Origin: Desulfovibrio sp. OH1186_COT-070
GTDB lineage: Bacteria; Desulfobacterota; Desulfovibrionia; Desulfovibrionales; Desulfovibrionaceae
Length of the DNA: 64,000 nt
Reading direction: 5' to 3'
Assembly (NCBI RefSeq): GCF_003860215.1
Contig: NZ_RQYH01000006.1
Location: 1-64,000 of the forward strand
The translations under genes and the position numbers were made by a program. Shown here piece after piece: positions 50,000-59,225 of the stretch (the stretch's first letter is position 1; every line of letters starts with the position of its first letter). The notes under the pieces were generated by a model. The model saw only the letters and a program-made list of their open reading frames with translations. It was not told the DNA's origin and did not search any database.

Positions 50000-52267
50000 A
50001 TGCTCACCATGCCTGCCGATTTGCCCAAGCCCCAGCTCAAGCCCAATACGGAAGTTGTTCTGCAAAAACGCTATCTGCGCAAGGATCCGGAAGGAAAGCT
50101 TGTGGAGACGCCGCGTGACCTTTTCTGGCGGGTGGCCTCCGCTGTTGCCGCGGAAGAAGGCAAATATCCGTCCCCCCGCTCCGGGGAAGAACTGGCACGC
50201 GATTTTTACGACATGATGACCAGTTGGAAGTTTCTGCCCAATTCGCCCACGCTGATGAACGCGGGCACGGAACTGGGGCAGCTTTCCGCCTGTTTTGTGC
50301 TGCCTGTGGGCGATTCCATCGAGGAAATTTTCGATGCCGTGAAACACGCGGCCATGATCCACAAGTCCGGCGGGGGTACGGGATTTTCCTTTTCCCGCCT
50401 GCGCCCCAAGGACAGCCGTGTGGGCTCCACCGGCGGCGTGGCGTCCGGCCCGGTATCCTTTTTGCGCATTTTCAACACGGCCACAGAGCAGGTCAAACAA
50501 GGCGGCACCCGGCGCGGTGCCAATATGGGCATTTTGCGCGTGGACCATCCGGACATTCTGGAATTCATCCGCGCCAAGGAAAAAGAGGGGGAATTCAACA
50601 ACTTCAACCTGTCCGTGGGCCTGACGGAAGCCTTCATGCGCGCGGTGGAACAGGACGAATACTACGATCTGCTGACCCCCCAGAGCGGTGAAGTGACGGA
50701 CCGTCTGCGCGCCCGCGAAATCTTTGATCTTCTGGTCAGGAAAGCCTGGCAGTCGGGGGATCCGGGCATTGTTTTTCTGGACCGCATCAACCGCGACAAT
50801 CCCACGCCGGAGCAGGGTGAGATCGAATCCACCAATCCGTGCGGGGAACAGCCTCTCCTGCCCTACGAGGCGTGCAACCTCGGCTCCATCAACCTTTCCT
50901 GCTTCTGCCTGCCTGGCCACGAAAACAGCGCGGATCCGGCCCGCGAGGGCATTGACTGGGAGGAGTTGCGGCGCGTGGTGCACCTGGCAGTGCGTTTTCT
51001 GGACAATGTGATCGACGCTTCCCGCTTTCCGCTGGAGCGCATCACGGAAACCGTGCGCAGAAACCGCAAGATCGGCCTGGGGGTCATGGGCTTTGCCGAT
51101 TTGCTGTTCCAACTGGGCATTGCCTACGATTCACGAGAGGGCATTGCCCTGGGCGAGCGTATCATGGCTTTTGTCCAGGACGAGGGGCACAAGGCCTCTG
51201 CCCGGCTGGCCGAAGAGCGCGGCCCCTTTCCCGCTTTTTCCCAATCAGCTCTCTGCGCGCAGGGCAAGCCTCCCTGCCGCAACGCCACGGTGACCACCAT
51301 TGCGCCCACCGGAACCCTGTCCATCATCGCGGGTTGCTCCTCGGGCGTGGAGCCCCTCTTTGCCCTCTGCTTCACACGCAATATTCTTGACGGGGAAAAA
51401 CTGGTGGAGATCAATCCCCACTTTGAGGCCGCCCTGGCCCAGGAGGGCATGCTCAGCCCGGAACTCATGGACGCCGTGGCGGCCTGCGGCTCCGTACAGG
51501 GCATGGAACATCTGCCCGCTGCCCTGCGCAAGGTTTTTGTTACAGCCATGGACATCGCGCCGGTCTGGCATCTGCGCATGCAGGCGGCTTTCCAACGCCA
51601 TACGGACAATGCCGTTTCCAAGACCGTGAACCTGCCCAACAGTGCCACAGAAGAAGACATTGCCCACATCTACCGGCTGGCCTTTGAAGAAGGCTGCAAG
51701 GGCGTCACCGTCTACCGTGACGGCTGCAAGAGCGTACAGGTGCTGGCTACCGGCGAAGGGCAGAAAAAAATGGACGGAGCCACTGATGTGGCGCAGGCCG
51801 CCACTGCCGGGCGATCCTCCGTGCGCAAGCGCCCCGACATGGTCTGGGGATTCACCCAGAAAGTTCCCACCGGCCTGGGGGCCATGTACCTTACGGTCAA
51901 TGAGGTGGACGGACGGCCCTTTGAGGTCTTTGCCACCATCGGCAAGTCCGGCCGCTCCATCACGGCCAAGGCCGAAGCCATCGGCAGGCTGGTGTCTCTG
52001 GCCCTGCGCTCGGGCGTGCATGTGCGTGATGTGGTGGCCCAGATCAAGGGCATCGGCGGCGAGCATCCTGTTTTCCGGGGCAAGGGGCTGCTGCTCTCCA
52101 TCCCCGACGCCATTGCCTGGGTGCTGGAAAAACGCTACCTCAAAGACGATATCTTGGCTGATGTTACGGATCTGCAGGGGCACGACTGCCCCGAATGCGG
52201 CGAACGGCTCACCTTTCAGGAGGGTTGCCTGATCTGCACGGCCTGCGGATTTTCCCGCTGCGGCTAG
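50000..52267 (+). CDS. nrdJ: B12-dependent ribonucleoside-diphosphate reductase (class II)
   Basis: A 755-residue adenosylcobalamin-dependent reductase converting ribonucleotides to deoxyribonucleotides without oxygen. The fold signature is FLPNSPTLMNAGTELGQLSACFVLPVGDS; KSGGGTGFSFSRLRP and VKQGGTRRGANMGIL follow. The active-site NPCGEQPLLPYEACNLGSINL holds the catalytic Asn, Cys and Glu, and TIAPTGTLSIIAGCSSGVEP is typical. A C-terminal TSCPD-like domain ends in a zinc ribbon, CPECGERL and CLICTACGFSRCG. AAGGTG lies 4 nt before the ATG at 50000; the open frame upstream to 49775 lies in the preceding gene. Confidence 0.97.
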   Translation: MLTMPADLPKPQLKPNTEVVLQKRYLRKDPEGKLVETPRDLFWRVASAVAAEEGKYPSPRSGEELARDFYDMMTSWKFLPNSPTLMNAGTELGQLSACFVLPVGDSIEEIFDAVKHAAMIHKSGGGTGFSFSRLRPKDSRVGSTGGVASGPVSFLRIFNTATEQVKQGGTRRGANMGILRVDHPDILEFIRAKEKEGEFNNFNLSVGLTEAFMRAVEQDEYYDLLTPQSGEVTDRLRAREIFDLLVRKAWQSGDPGIVFLDRINRDNPTPEQGEIESTNPCGEQPLLPYEACNLGSINLSCFCLPGHENSADPAREGIDWEELRRVVHLAVRFLDNVIDASRFPLERITETVRRNRKIGLGVMGFADLLFQLGIAYDSREGIALGERIMAFVQDEGHKASARLAEERGPFPAFSQSALCAQGKPPCRNATVTTIAPTGTLSIIAGCSSGVEPLFALCFTRNILDGEKLVEINPHFEAALAQEGMLSPELMDAVAACGSVQGMEHLPAALRKVFVTAMDIAPVWHLRMQAAFQRHTDNAVSKTVNLPNSATEEDIAHIYRLAFEEGCKGVTVYRDGCKSVQVLATGEGQKKMDGATDVAQAATAGRSSVRKRPDMVWGFTQKVPTGLGAMYLTVNEVDGRPFEVFATIGKSGRSITAKAEAIGRLVSLALRSGVHVRDVVAQIKGIGGEHPVFRGKGLLLSIPDAIAWVLEKRYLKDDILADVTDLQGHDCPECGERLTFQEGCLICTACGFSRCG

Positions 52268-52295
52268 TTTTTCACTCCGTGTGGCGAGATTGTGT

Positions 52296-52329
52296 CAGGC
52301 CGTTGCCCGAAAAAACGGGCAACGGCCTG
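52296..52329. terminator. Bidirectional hairpin between nrdJ and fliQ
   Basis: A perfect 14-bp stem, 52296-52309 with 52316-52329, and an all-A loop of six. It lies between the convergent nrdJ and fliQ genes. There is no clear T-run after the stem on either strand. Confidence 0.6.
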
Positions 52330-52346
52330 AAGCTTTGCAAAGGAAT

Positions 52347-52616
52347 CTAGCGGATATATGTGGGAATATTGATAAATACCTCATGGGTGAACGTGATCAT
52401 GCGCTCCATGAGCCAAGGCAGAGCCAACAGCAGGGCCAGAAACATGCAGACGATCTTGGGAATGAAGGTCAGGGTCATTTCCTGAATTTGCGTCGCCGCC
52501 TGCACCACACTGACCACAACCCCCACAGCCAGCCCCACACCCAGCATGGGCAGGGACATCATGAGGCACAGCTCGATGGCCTGACGGCCGAATCCGATCA
52601 CAAAATCAGGAGACAT
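52347..52616 (-). CDS. fliQ: Flagellar biosynthesis protein FliQ
   Basis: An 89-residue protein with two membrane helices. It is part of the FliPQR export gate of the flagellar type III secretion apparatus. The typical block is AIELCLMMSLPMLGVGLAVGVVVSVVQAATQIQEMTLTFIPKI. Length matches the family. It is last in the operon, 18 nt after fliP. fliR does not follow here; the next gene is convergent nrdJ. Confidence 0.96.
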   Translation of the reverse strand: MSPDFVIGFGRQAIELCLMMSLPMLGVGLAVGVVVSVVQAATQIQEMTLTFIPKIVCMFLALLLALPWLMERMITFTHEVFINIPTYIR

Positions 52617-52634
52617 GGCAAAACCCCGCCGCGT

Positions 52635-53429
52635 TTAGAGCAAAAAGCTGTTGACCAGAGAACCTACCAGCAAATTCCAGCCGTCCACCATGACAAAGAG
52701 CAGCAGCTTGAAAGGCATGGACACCATCATGGGCGGCAACATCATCATGCCCATGGCCAGCAGCACGCTGGAAATGACCATATCCAGCACAAGAAAGGGG
52801 ATATAGATCAAAAAACCGATGGTAAAAGCGGTTTTCAACTCGCTGATGACATAGGCCGCCGCCAGCAGCATGGTGGGCACTTCCTCCTTGTTGCGCGGCG
52901 CCTCCATCTTGCTGATGGCGTAGAAGATCGAAAGATCCTTCTCACGGGTGTGCTTGAACATGAACGTCCGCAAAGGCATCTGCGCACGATCCAGGGCTTC
53001 CTTGTAGTCAATGGTTTCATTGAGGTAGGGCTGGAGGGCGGTGTCATTGATCTGTTTGCCCACCGGGAACATGATGACCACCGTCATAAAAATGGCCAAG
53101 CTGGCAAGAATCTGTGTGGGAGGCAACTGCTGTACGCCCAAAGCCTGACGCAAGAAGCTGAAAACAATGATGATGCGTGTAAAGCTGGTGACCGTGAGCA
53201 TGATGGCCGGTGCCACGGAAAGCACGGTGAGCAGAAAGAGGATTTCCAGCAGCACCGAAACCTTTTCCGGCGACTGTGCGCCGCCGGTAAGCGTGAGCTG
53301 CATGGTGGGCATGGTCAGATTTTGCGCGGCCTGCGCCCATTCCGGCCCGCAAAGAAAGCACAGACTAGCCGTCGCCGCTGCGGCGGGCACTCTCCATGAT
53401 CTGCTGAAAATCGGCGTTTGTGCTTTCAT
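52635..53429 (-). CDS. fliP: Flagellar biosynthesis protein FliP
   Basis: A 264-residue export-gate protein. A cleavable signal peptide (about 1-34, ending WAQA) is followed by four membrane segments. Hallmarks are LTVTSFTRIIIVFSFLRQALG, FMFKHTREKDL and GFLIYIPFLVLDMVISSVLLAMGMMMLPP, then MPFKLLLFVMVDGW. The ATG at 53429 lies inside fliO, giving a 65-nt overlap. The signal peptide only exists with this start, so the overlap looks real. Confidence 0.96.
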   Translation of the reverse strand: MKAQTPIFSRSWRVPAAAATASLCFLCGPEWAQAAQNLTMPTMQLTLTGGAQSPEKVSVLLEILFLLTVLSVAPAIMLTVTSFTRIIIVFSFLRQALGVQQLPPTQILASLAIFMTVVIMFPVGKQINDTALQPYLNETIDYKEALDRAQMPLRTFMFKHTREKDLSIFYAISKMEAPRNKEEVPTMLLAAAYVISELKTAFTIGFLIYIPFLVLDMVISSVLLAMGMMMLPPMMVSMPFKLLLFVMVDGWNLLVGSLVNSFLL

Positions 53430-53805
53430 CCTGCGCTCGCTCCTCGGTCAGAAGGGTGATCTGCTGGTCGGTCACGCCCAGCAGCAACCTTCTATTCAAG
53501 AAGCGTACCACCATCAGCCCCTTGCGCGGCCCCAGAGGCATCTGCGCTTCCATGACCAGCGCATCACGCGGCAAGGCTCCGGGGCGCGGCAAAAAGCTGA
53601 ACCGGCCAAAGCGCCGCGCCAGCCAGACTGCCAGCCAGAGAACAGCCAGCAGAAGAAAAAGCACGCCCACAGCCTGCGCATAGCTGCTCCAGTTCAGGGC
53701 CGGGGCCAGAGCGGTCGCCTGCGCGCCCGCAGCACCCTCCACGGCCTCGCGCACATGCCCGGAAGAGCCTTCAGCCGTTGCCACCAAGGCCCACAAGCTA
53801 GCCAA
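53365..53805 (-). CDS. fliO: Flagellar biosynthesis protein FliO
   Basis: A 146-residue membrane protein with one strong span (about 45-63, AVGVLFLLLAVLWLAVWLA). A cytoplasmic domain typical of FliO follows: RDALVMEAQMPLGPRKGLMVVRFLNRRLLLGVTDQQITLL. FliO helps assemble FliP rings. Its start overlaps the fliN end by 8 nt, and its end overlaps the fliP start by 65 nt. Confidence 0.9.
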   Translation of the reverse strand: MASLWALVATAEGSSGHVREAVEGAAGAQATALAPALNWSSYAQAVGVLFLLLAVLWLAVWLARRFGRFSFLPRPGALPRDALVMEAQMPLGPRKGLMVVRFLNRRLLLGVTDQQITLLTEERAQDESTNADFQQIMESARRSGDG

Positions 53806-54337
53806 GCTGCTTTACCCTTTCGATGGGACTGATAATGTCTGTCAGGCGCACGCCGAATTTTTCGTTGATGACCACAGCTTCGCCGCGGGCCACCAGCTTG
53901 CCGTTGACGTATACCTCCAGCGGTTCTCCCGCCAGTTTGTTCAGTTCCACCACAGAACCCTGCCCCAGTTGCAGAAGTTCGTTGATGAGCAGGCGGGTGC
54001 GCCCCAGTTCGGCGGACACATCCAGCGGGATGTCCAGAATGAAGTCCAGTTCGCGTTTGAGCTTGCTGTCCCTGGGCTGGCGCGCCACATCGGTCATGTC
54101 CTGAAAATTGGCGTCAGCAGCCCCGCTGCCCGAGCGCAGATTCCCGGCAGTGGGGGAAATGTCGGGCGCTTCCTCATTGGCCAGTGCCTCGGCCCACTGC
54201 GCGGCCAGAGCCTCGTCATCCAGCGCGGACTGGCCGGAGGGCAGGGCCGGGGCCGTATCCTGCGCGGCGTCCGCCTCGTCTTCTTCCAACTGTGCCGCCC
54301 ACTGGGCGGCCAGGGCTTCCTGGTCGTCTTGCGACAT
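53798..54337 (-). CDS. fliN: Flagellar motor switch protein FliN
   Basis: A 179-residue C-ring protein. The C-terminal SpoA domain is complete: LDIPLDVSAELGRTRLLINELLQLGQGSVVELNKL, then AGEPLEVYVNGKLVARGEAVVINEKFGVRLTDII. The acidic N-terminal half contains an internal duplication: EALAAQWAAQLEE near residue 7 and EALAAQWAEALANEE near 42. It starts 70 nt after fliL. Confidence 0.96.
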   Translation of the reverse strand: MSQDDQEALAAQWAAQLEEDEADAAQDTAPALPSGQSALDDEALAAQWAEALANEEAPDISPTAGNLRSGSGAADANFQDMTDVARQPRDSKLKRELDFILDIPLDVSAELGRTRLLINELLQLGQGSVVELNKLAGEPLEVYVNGKLVARGEAVVINEKFGVRLTDIISPIERVKQLG

Positions 54338-54407
54338 GTCTCACCTCACATCTCTTGCCGCCGCGCCGCCAAAACACTGCGGGCACTGCCGCCGTGCAGG
54401 CAACGGA

Positions 54408-55013
54408 TCATTCCACCACAAAATCCGTAAAATACACCCGGATAACCCGTTGGGCTCCGAGAATCTGGTTCAGCCGGGCCGCCACTTCGCTCTTGAGCAG
54501 TACCTTCCCGTCGGGGGAGGCAATATCGTTGTACCCCTTGCCCGCCAGCAACATGATGACGGCATCGCGGATGCGGGCGCTGTTGGCTTGCAGGGCTGCC
54601 GACACATCGGCGTTGACCTCCACCTCCATGCCCAGCTTGAGATAACGCCGCCCCGACGCATCGGAAAGATTGACCGTGATGGCAGGCAGAGGCAAAACCT
54701 GACCCGTACTGCGGGGCAGGTCGCTTTGCCGTTCGATGCGCGCCCCGCCGCCCGCAGGCGCGCTTCCTCCCCCCTGGGGGGCTGCTGCCGTGCCCTGCTC
54801 TGCGGGCTGCCCGGCAGAAGCTTCGGCTGTCGGCGCGGAACCATCGGCCGGGGTGCGCATGAACAGCCACCAGTACGCGCCTATGCCGCCGCCGCTCAAG
54901 ATCATGAGCAGGATCGCCAAAATAATGACCATGCGCTTGACGCGCGATTTCTTTTTGGCAGGCACATCCTGCCCCTGTGCCAGGGCCTGCACATCTTTTT
55001 CCTTAGCCGCCAT
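54408..55013 (-). CDS. fliL: Flagellar basal body-associated protein FliL
   Basis: A 201-residue protein with a single N-terminal membrane span (about 28-50) after a basic KKKSRVKR stretch. A Gly/Ala/Pro-rich linker is followed by a C-terminal periplasmic domain with LPAITVNLSDASGRRYLKLGMEVEVN and VRVYFTDFVVE. FliL supports stator function and swarming. It is first of the fli group (fliL-N-O-P-Q) and lies 79 nt after yggS. Confidence 0.94.
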   Translation of the reverse strand: MAAKEKDVQALAQGQDVPAKKKSRVKRMVIILAILLMILSGGGIGAYWWLFMRTPADGSAPTAEASAGQPAEQGTAAAPQGGGSAPAGGGARIERQSDLPRSTGQVLPLPAITVNLSDASGRRYLKLGMEVEVNADVSAALQANSARIRDAVIMLLAGKGYNDIASPDGKVLLKSEVAARLNQILGAQRVIRVYFTDFVVE

Positions 55014-55092
55014 ACCACTTCTCCGTACGGTTCCTGAAATTTATGCACAAATCACGCCAAGAGCGCGAGTGCGCCCGCCATGCTCCGCGTGG

Positions 55093-55833
55093 TCAGCCTC
55101 TGGCGGGCCTCTGGCCGAAAATATCCGTGCCGATGCGCACCAGGGTCGCCCCTTCCGCCACGGCCGCAGCAAAGTCTCCGCTCATGCCCATGGACAATTC
55201 GGGCAGGGGCAGCCCCAGGCGCGCCCGCAGTCCGTCCCGCAGCTCGCGCAGCCGGGAAAAATAGGGACGGGCCGCATCCCCCGCATCAAAAACCGGCGGC
55301 AGGCACATCAAACCCTGTATCTCCAGATGCGGGCAATGCTCCCGCACATGGTCGGCCAGCGGCGCAAGGTCTTCGCACATCACGCCCGCCTTCTGCGGCT
55401 CCTGGCCCACATTGACTTCCAGCAGCACACCCTGCCGCCCCTTCTGCCCTGCATCGGGGCGGGCAAGCGCCTTTTCCAGCGCATCGGCAAGCTTGCGCGA
55501 GTCCAGAGAATGCACAAGGCAAAAGGCTCCGGCCACCAGCGCCGCCTTGCGGCTCTGCACATGGCCGATCATGTGCCAGCGAATGTTTTGCGCGAGCGAG
55601 GCCAGCGCAGGATCGGCCGCCAAATCCTGCCTTTTCTGCAAGGCTTCCTGCACATAACTTTCGCCAAAATCCGTTTGCCCCAATCCCGCGGCTTCGCCCA
55701 CCAGCGCATACGGATGCAGCTTGGATACCGCCACCAGCCGCACTTCGCTGCGAAAACGCCCGGCGGCCCTGCACGCCTGATCAATGCCCTCCAGGACACG
55801 GACGTACCGCTCGCGCAAAAGTTCGTCAGCCAT
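55093..55833 (-). CDS. yggS: YggS-family PLP homeostasis protein
   Basis: A 246-residue fold-type III PLP-binding protein. PLP binds the Lys in LVAVSKLHPYALV. Typical blocks are FGESYVQEALQK, WHMIGHVQSRKA, HSLDSRKLA and EVNVGQEPQKAGV; the C-terminal SMGMSGDFAAAVAEGATLVRIGTDIFG binds phosphate. The family lacks a known enzyme activity and maintains vitamin B6 pools. It starts 3 nt after the era stop. Confidence 0.95.
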   Translation of the reverse strand: MADELLRERYVRVLEGIDQACRAAGRFRSEVRLVAVSKLHPYALVGEAAGLGQTDFGESYVQEALQKRQDLAADPALASLAQNIRWHMIGHVQSRKAALVAGAFCLVHSLDSRKLADALEKALARPDAGQKGRQGVLLEVNVGQEPQKAGVMCEDLAPLADHVREHCPHLEIQGLMCLPPVFDAGDAARPYFSRLRELRDGLRARLGLPLPELSMGMSGDFAAAVAEGATLVRIGTDIFGQRPARG

Positions 55834-55836
55834 TTT

Positions 55837-56760
55837 CTACTCCGCCATCAGGCCCAGTTCACGCAGAAAGACCGCATCTTCTGTCCAGTGCTCCCGGACC
55901 TTGACCCACAATTCCAGATGCACCTTTCCGCCAAGCAATTCCTGAATGTCCTTGCGGGCTTCTGTTCCGATATGCTTGATGGAAGCGCCCCCCCGTCCGA
56001 TGACCATGGCCTTGTGCATGGGGCGTCCCACATAAATGACGGCGTGGATGACTGTCTGGCCGCGCTCCGCATCCTCCTGCCAGCTTTCCACATCCACCGC
56101 CACGGAGTAGGGAACCTCCTGCCGCAGGTGCAAAAACAGTTTTTCGCGCACGATTTCCGCAGCCATGAAGCGCACGGGCGCGGTGGAAATCTGGTCTTCG
56201 GGGAATTGGGCCGGGCCGACAGGCAGGCAGGAACACAGCAGCTTTTCCAGTTGGGGCAGGCCGTCCTTGAGCAGGGCGGAAACAGGAAAAATCTCCGCTC
56301 TGGGCCACATTTCCCCGAGGCGCGTCAGCAGGGGCAGCATGCGGCTTTTGTCCGCAAAAAGGTCCACCTTGTTCACAGCCACGATCATGGGGCGCGTGTC
56401 CTCGGCCAGAGCTTCGGCCACCGGCGCCAGATCACGCTCCAGATATTCGGGATGCAGAATATAGAGGTGGGAGTCCAGCACGGGCATGATGACGTGAGCC
56501 TGTCCGAGACTCTGCCATACGGCCTGGATCATGGTTTTGCTCAAGCGCCCGCGCACCTGGGTCAGACCAGGGGTGTCCATGAAAATGGCCTGGGCATGCC
56601 TGTCGCTCAAAATGCCCACAATCTGGTTGCGTGTGGTCTGCGGCTTGGGCGTGACAATGCTCACCTTCTGGCCCAGAAGGGCGTTCAGCAGGGTGGATTT
56701 TCCGGCATTGGGCGGCCCCATGAGCGCCACCCATCCGCAACGATACTCCGTATCCTTCAT
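55837..56760 (-). CDS. era: GTPase Era
   Basis: A 307-residue GTPase for 16S rRNA maturation and 30S assembly. Motifs seen are G1 GPPNAGKST, the Era switch [14 protein letters not shown]3 FMDTPGL and G4 VNKVDLF. A C-terminal type II KH domain carries [23 protein letters not shown]. The ATG at 56760 has AGGAG upstream. The frame extends to 56844, but without homology or a ribosome site. Confidence 0.96.
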   Translation of the reverse strand: MKDTEYRCGWVALMGPPNAGKSTLLNALLGQKVSIVTPKPQTTRNQIVGILSDRHAQAIFMDTPGLTQVRGRLSKTMIQAVWQSLGQAHVIMPVLDSHLYILHPEYLERDLAPVAEALAEDTRPMIVAVNKVDLFADKSRMLPLLTRLGEMWPRAEIFPVSALLKDGLPQLEKLLCSCLPVGPAQFPEDQISTAPVRFMAAEIVREKLFLHLRQEVPYSVAVDVESWQEDAERGQTVIHAVIYVGRPMHKAMVIGRGGASIKHIGTEARKDIQELLGGKVHLELWVKVREHWTEDAVFLRELGLMAE

Positions 56761-56888
56761 GCTTGCTCCTGCGGGGCCGGGCCTCCGCGCAAAATTCCGG
56801 CAAAACCGCCGTGTGGCAAAACGCCCTGCCCGTTTCTGTCCCATATCCGCGAAGTGCGGTCAAGGCGGGGATCTGCGGGCTTTGCCCG

Positions 56889-58301
56889 CTACCGCGCCCC
56901 GGCCGCAGCCTCAAACGGCGGCGGCGGGCGCCAATGCCAGAGCAGGGCCAGCAGGGGCAAAAGACCGGCCAGTTCCGCCATTTCGCGCCCCACATACAGG
57001 CCCGTCCCCTGCCACAGGGCCACGCTTGCGGCCGCAGCCCCCAGCATGAGCAGCCACTGGCCCGCAGTCATGGGCCGCGCGGCCCACTGGAAAAATCCCA
57101 CGGAGAGCACAGCCACCCATACCTTGGTGACTGTCAGGGCAAGGGCCGCTCCTTCCAGAGGCATGCGGGGAATGAGCGTCATGCAGCAGACGATATTGCA
57201 GACCAGCCCGCTGGCATAAAAACCGAGCAGAAGGTGGTGTCGGCGCATGCCGATCATGGCGTATGCGGCCAGATTGTGCAGAAAAGCCGTGGCCAGACAG
57301 GGCGTGAGCAGGCGCTGGGCCGTTACGGCCCCCGTATACTTGTCCCCGTAGATGAGGGGCAGGAAGCGGTCGCTCTCCACACAGAGCAAAAAAATCACCG
57401 GCAGCGCGGCAGCCCAGAGGGAACGGGCTGTCTGCCCGGCCAGCCGGGCAAAGGCTGCCCTGTCCTGCTGCCAGAAGCGGGCCAGCAGAGGAAAAATCAC
57501 TTTGCCCAGCAGGGCGCTGGAAATAAGTACCGAAAGGCCTTCCACCATCTCCCAGGCCACGCCATAGCCGCCCACATCAGCATCGGAGCCGTACTCCTTG
57601 AGAAAAATGACGTTGACCTTGTTGTAAAACATGGCGCAGGCTGCCATGCAGGTAAAAACAAGGCCGCTTTTCATCTGACGCACAAGATCTGCCATGCCCG
57701 ACCGGCCGACCCCGGCCAGAGGATTGCGCCCCAGGGCCACAAGAGCGAAAGCCATGCAGCAGAGAGATTCCAGGGGTTTGTAGAGGGCAATGCACAGAGG
57801 CGGCGCGTCCAGCCAGACGCAGACAATACCGAAGCCTATGCCCAGCAGGGCCGAAGGAATACGGATGCGCATTTCCACATCCTGCCGCCCCCTGGCCTGA
57901 CACAGGGCAAAAAAGGAATCGCTCACCGCGTCCAGCCCCAAACCGGCGGCAATGCACAGGACGATGAGCCTCAATTCCGGGCTGTAGTTCTGCCAGCCGG
58001 TGACAAGCCACGCAAGGCCCAGAGCCAGCACAAGAACCGCCAGCTTGAGCCAGGTGACTTCGCCCAGAAGCGCGCGCGGCCTGCCCTCGCCACGAGCGAA
58101 AACCGAGAGCAGAAAGTCGTTGAGCCCCACATCAGTGAACGTTTTGACCAGATAGCCAAAAGTCAGGGCCAGAACAATCTGGCCCATGATTTCGGGGCTG
58201 TGGCGCGCCAGTGATATGGTAAATACGGCCCAAGCCAAATCGCGCGTCCACTGCGCGCCCAGGATATAGCCCAGCCTGCGGGGAATGGCCTTGAGCTTCA
58301 T
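56889..58301 (-). CDS. MOP-superfamily flippase (polysaccharide/lipid transporter-like)
   Basis: A 470-residue membrane protein with 12-14 hydrophobic segments resembling PST/Wzx-type flippases. An amphipathic basic start (MKLKAIPRRLGYILG) leads into paired helices. FTDVGLNDFLLSVFARGEGR, KSGLVFTCMAACAMFYNKVNVIFLKEYG and LPLIYGDKYTGAV are recognisable family features. It starts 9 nt after the HlyD-like gene and so belongs to the operon reading from the right edge. It is the only inner-membrane transporter in that operon, so it may deliver the product of the synthase. The substrate is unknown. Confidence 0.82.
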   Translation of the reverse strand: MKLKAIPRRLGYILGAQWTRDLAWAVFTISLARHSPEIMGQIVLALTFGYLVKTFTDVGLNDFLLSVFARGEGRPRALLGEVTWLKLAVLVLALGLAWLVTGWQNYSPELRLIVLCIAAGLGLDAVSDSFFALCQARGRQDVEMRIRIPSALLGIGFGIVCVWLDAPPLCIALYKPLESLCCMAFALVALGRNPLAGVGRSGMADLVRQMKSGLVFTCMAACAMFYNKVNVIFLKEYGSDADVGGYGVAWEMVEGLSVLISSALLGKVIFPLLARFWQQDRAAFARLAGQTARSLWAAALPVIFLLCVESDRFLPLIYGDKYTGAVTAQRLLTPCLATAFLHNLAAYAMIGMRRHHLLLGFYASGLVCNIVCCMTLIPRMPLEGAALALTVTKVWVAVLSVGFFQWAARPMTAGQWLLMLGAAAASVALWQGTGLYVGREMAELAGLLPLLALLWHWRPPPPFEAAAGAR

Positions 58302-58310
58302 GCGCCCGGC

Positions 58311-59225
58311 TTACCTGCTCCCCTTGAAGCGCGCCACGGCCTTGAAACCGGGCTTGAGTTCAAGGTCCGGGTTGGGAACCAGCAGTTCCACCGTATAGTA
58401 GGAGGGATTGGCCACGGTCATGTCGCTGGACACCCAGGACACTTCGTTGACCGTGCCCCGGAACTGCTTGTTCTGCAGGGAGGGAATTTCCACCTCCACA
58501 GCGTCCCCTTCCTTGATACCGCTGACCTCTGCCTCGTACACGGGAACCTGAATGAGCACGGGATCCAGCTGTCCCACAGGGATGGGGGCGCTGCCCGCCG
58601 CCAGAAGGTATCCGGGGTGCAAGGAGGAATCCAGGGAGAGAACATGGCCGTCAATGGGAGCAGTCAGATCCCACTTTTCGGGGAGTTGCTCCCCTTCCCT
58701 GATTTCCGTGCCAAAATGGCCGCTCAACTCCTTGAGGCGGAGAGCGAAATTGTTTTCCGCCTTGGTGATGGATCTGCGCAAAAGCTCGATGCGCTTTTGC
58801 AGGGAATGCACATCCTCCGCAAGGCGCTCCCCGGCCTGACGGGAGCCCAGGCCCGATGCCGCCAACTGGCGGGCCTTGTTGCTCTGGGCCTGGGTCTGGG
58901 CCAGTTGGCGTTGCAGATCCAGCAAGCGCCCGTCCATGTCTTCGGTTCCCGCGCCGTTATACATCTCGCGCTGCAGGGCGCGTTCGGCGTCCTCGTGCAG
59001 GCGACAGCGCAACAGGGGTGCGCCCTTGGCCACTTTGTCGCCGGGCTTGACCAGCACTTCTTCCACAATGGAAGCAAAAGGAACCAGGGTGGCACGGGTG
59101 AGCGTGGCCACCACCTTGCCCGTCAGGATGGTATCGGCGGCGCGGGCCTCGCCCCCCGCCGCGCCGGGCACCACCAGCAGGGCCACGGCAAGCGCCGTCC
59201 GCAGGTATGCACGCAGTGTGAACAT
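58311..59225 (-). CDS. HlyD-like periplasmic adaptor protein
   Basis: A 304-residue membrane-fusion-type protein. An N-terminal signal peptide (about 1-29, ending ARAAD) is followed by a split biotinyl-lipoyl domain: LVPFASIVEEVLVKPGDKVAKGAPLLRC before the hairpin and KWDLTAPIDGHVLSLDSSLHPGYLL after it. The coiled-coil hairpin lies at about 75-165 (LLDLQRQLAQTQAQSNKARQ, DVHSLQKRIELLRRSI). The C-terminal beta domain ends LELKPGFKAVARFKG. It would bridge an inner-membrane transporter and the TolC-like protein. AAGGAG precedes the ATG, which overlaps the TolC-type stop (TGATG). Confidence 0.88.
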   Translation of the reverse strand: MFTLRAYLRTALAVALLVVPGAAGGEARAADTILTGKVVATLTRATLVPFASIVEEVLVKPGDKVAKGAPLLRCRLHEDAERALQREMYNGAGTEDMDGRLLDLQRQLAQTQAQSNKARQLAASGLGSRQAGERLAEDVHSLQKRIELLRRSITKAENNFALRLKELSGHFGTEIREGEQLPEKWDLTAPIDGHVLSLDSSLHPGYLLAAGSAPIPVGQLDPVLIQVPVYEAEVSGIKEGDAVEVEIPSLQNKQFRGTVNEVSWVSSDMTVANPSYYTVELLVPNPDLELKPGFKAVARFKGSR

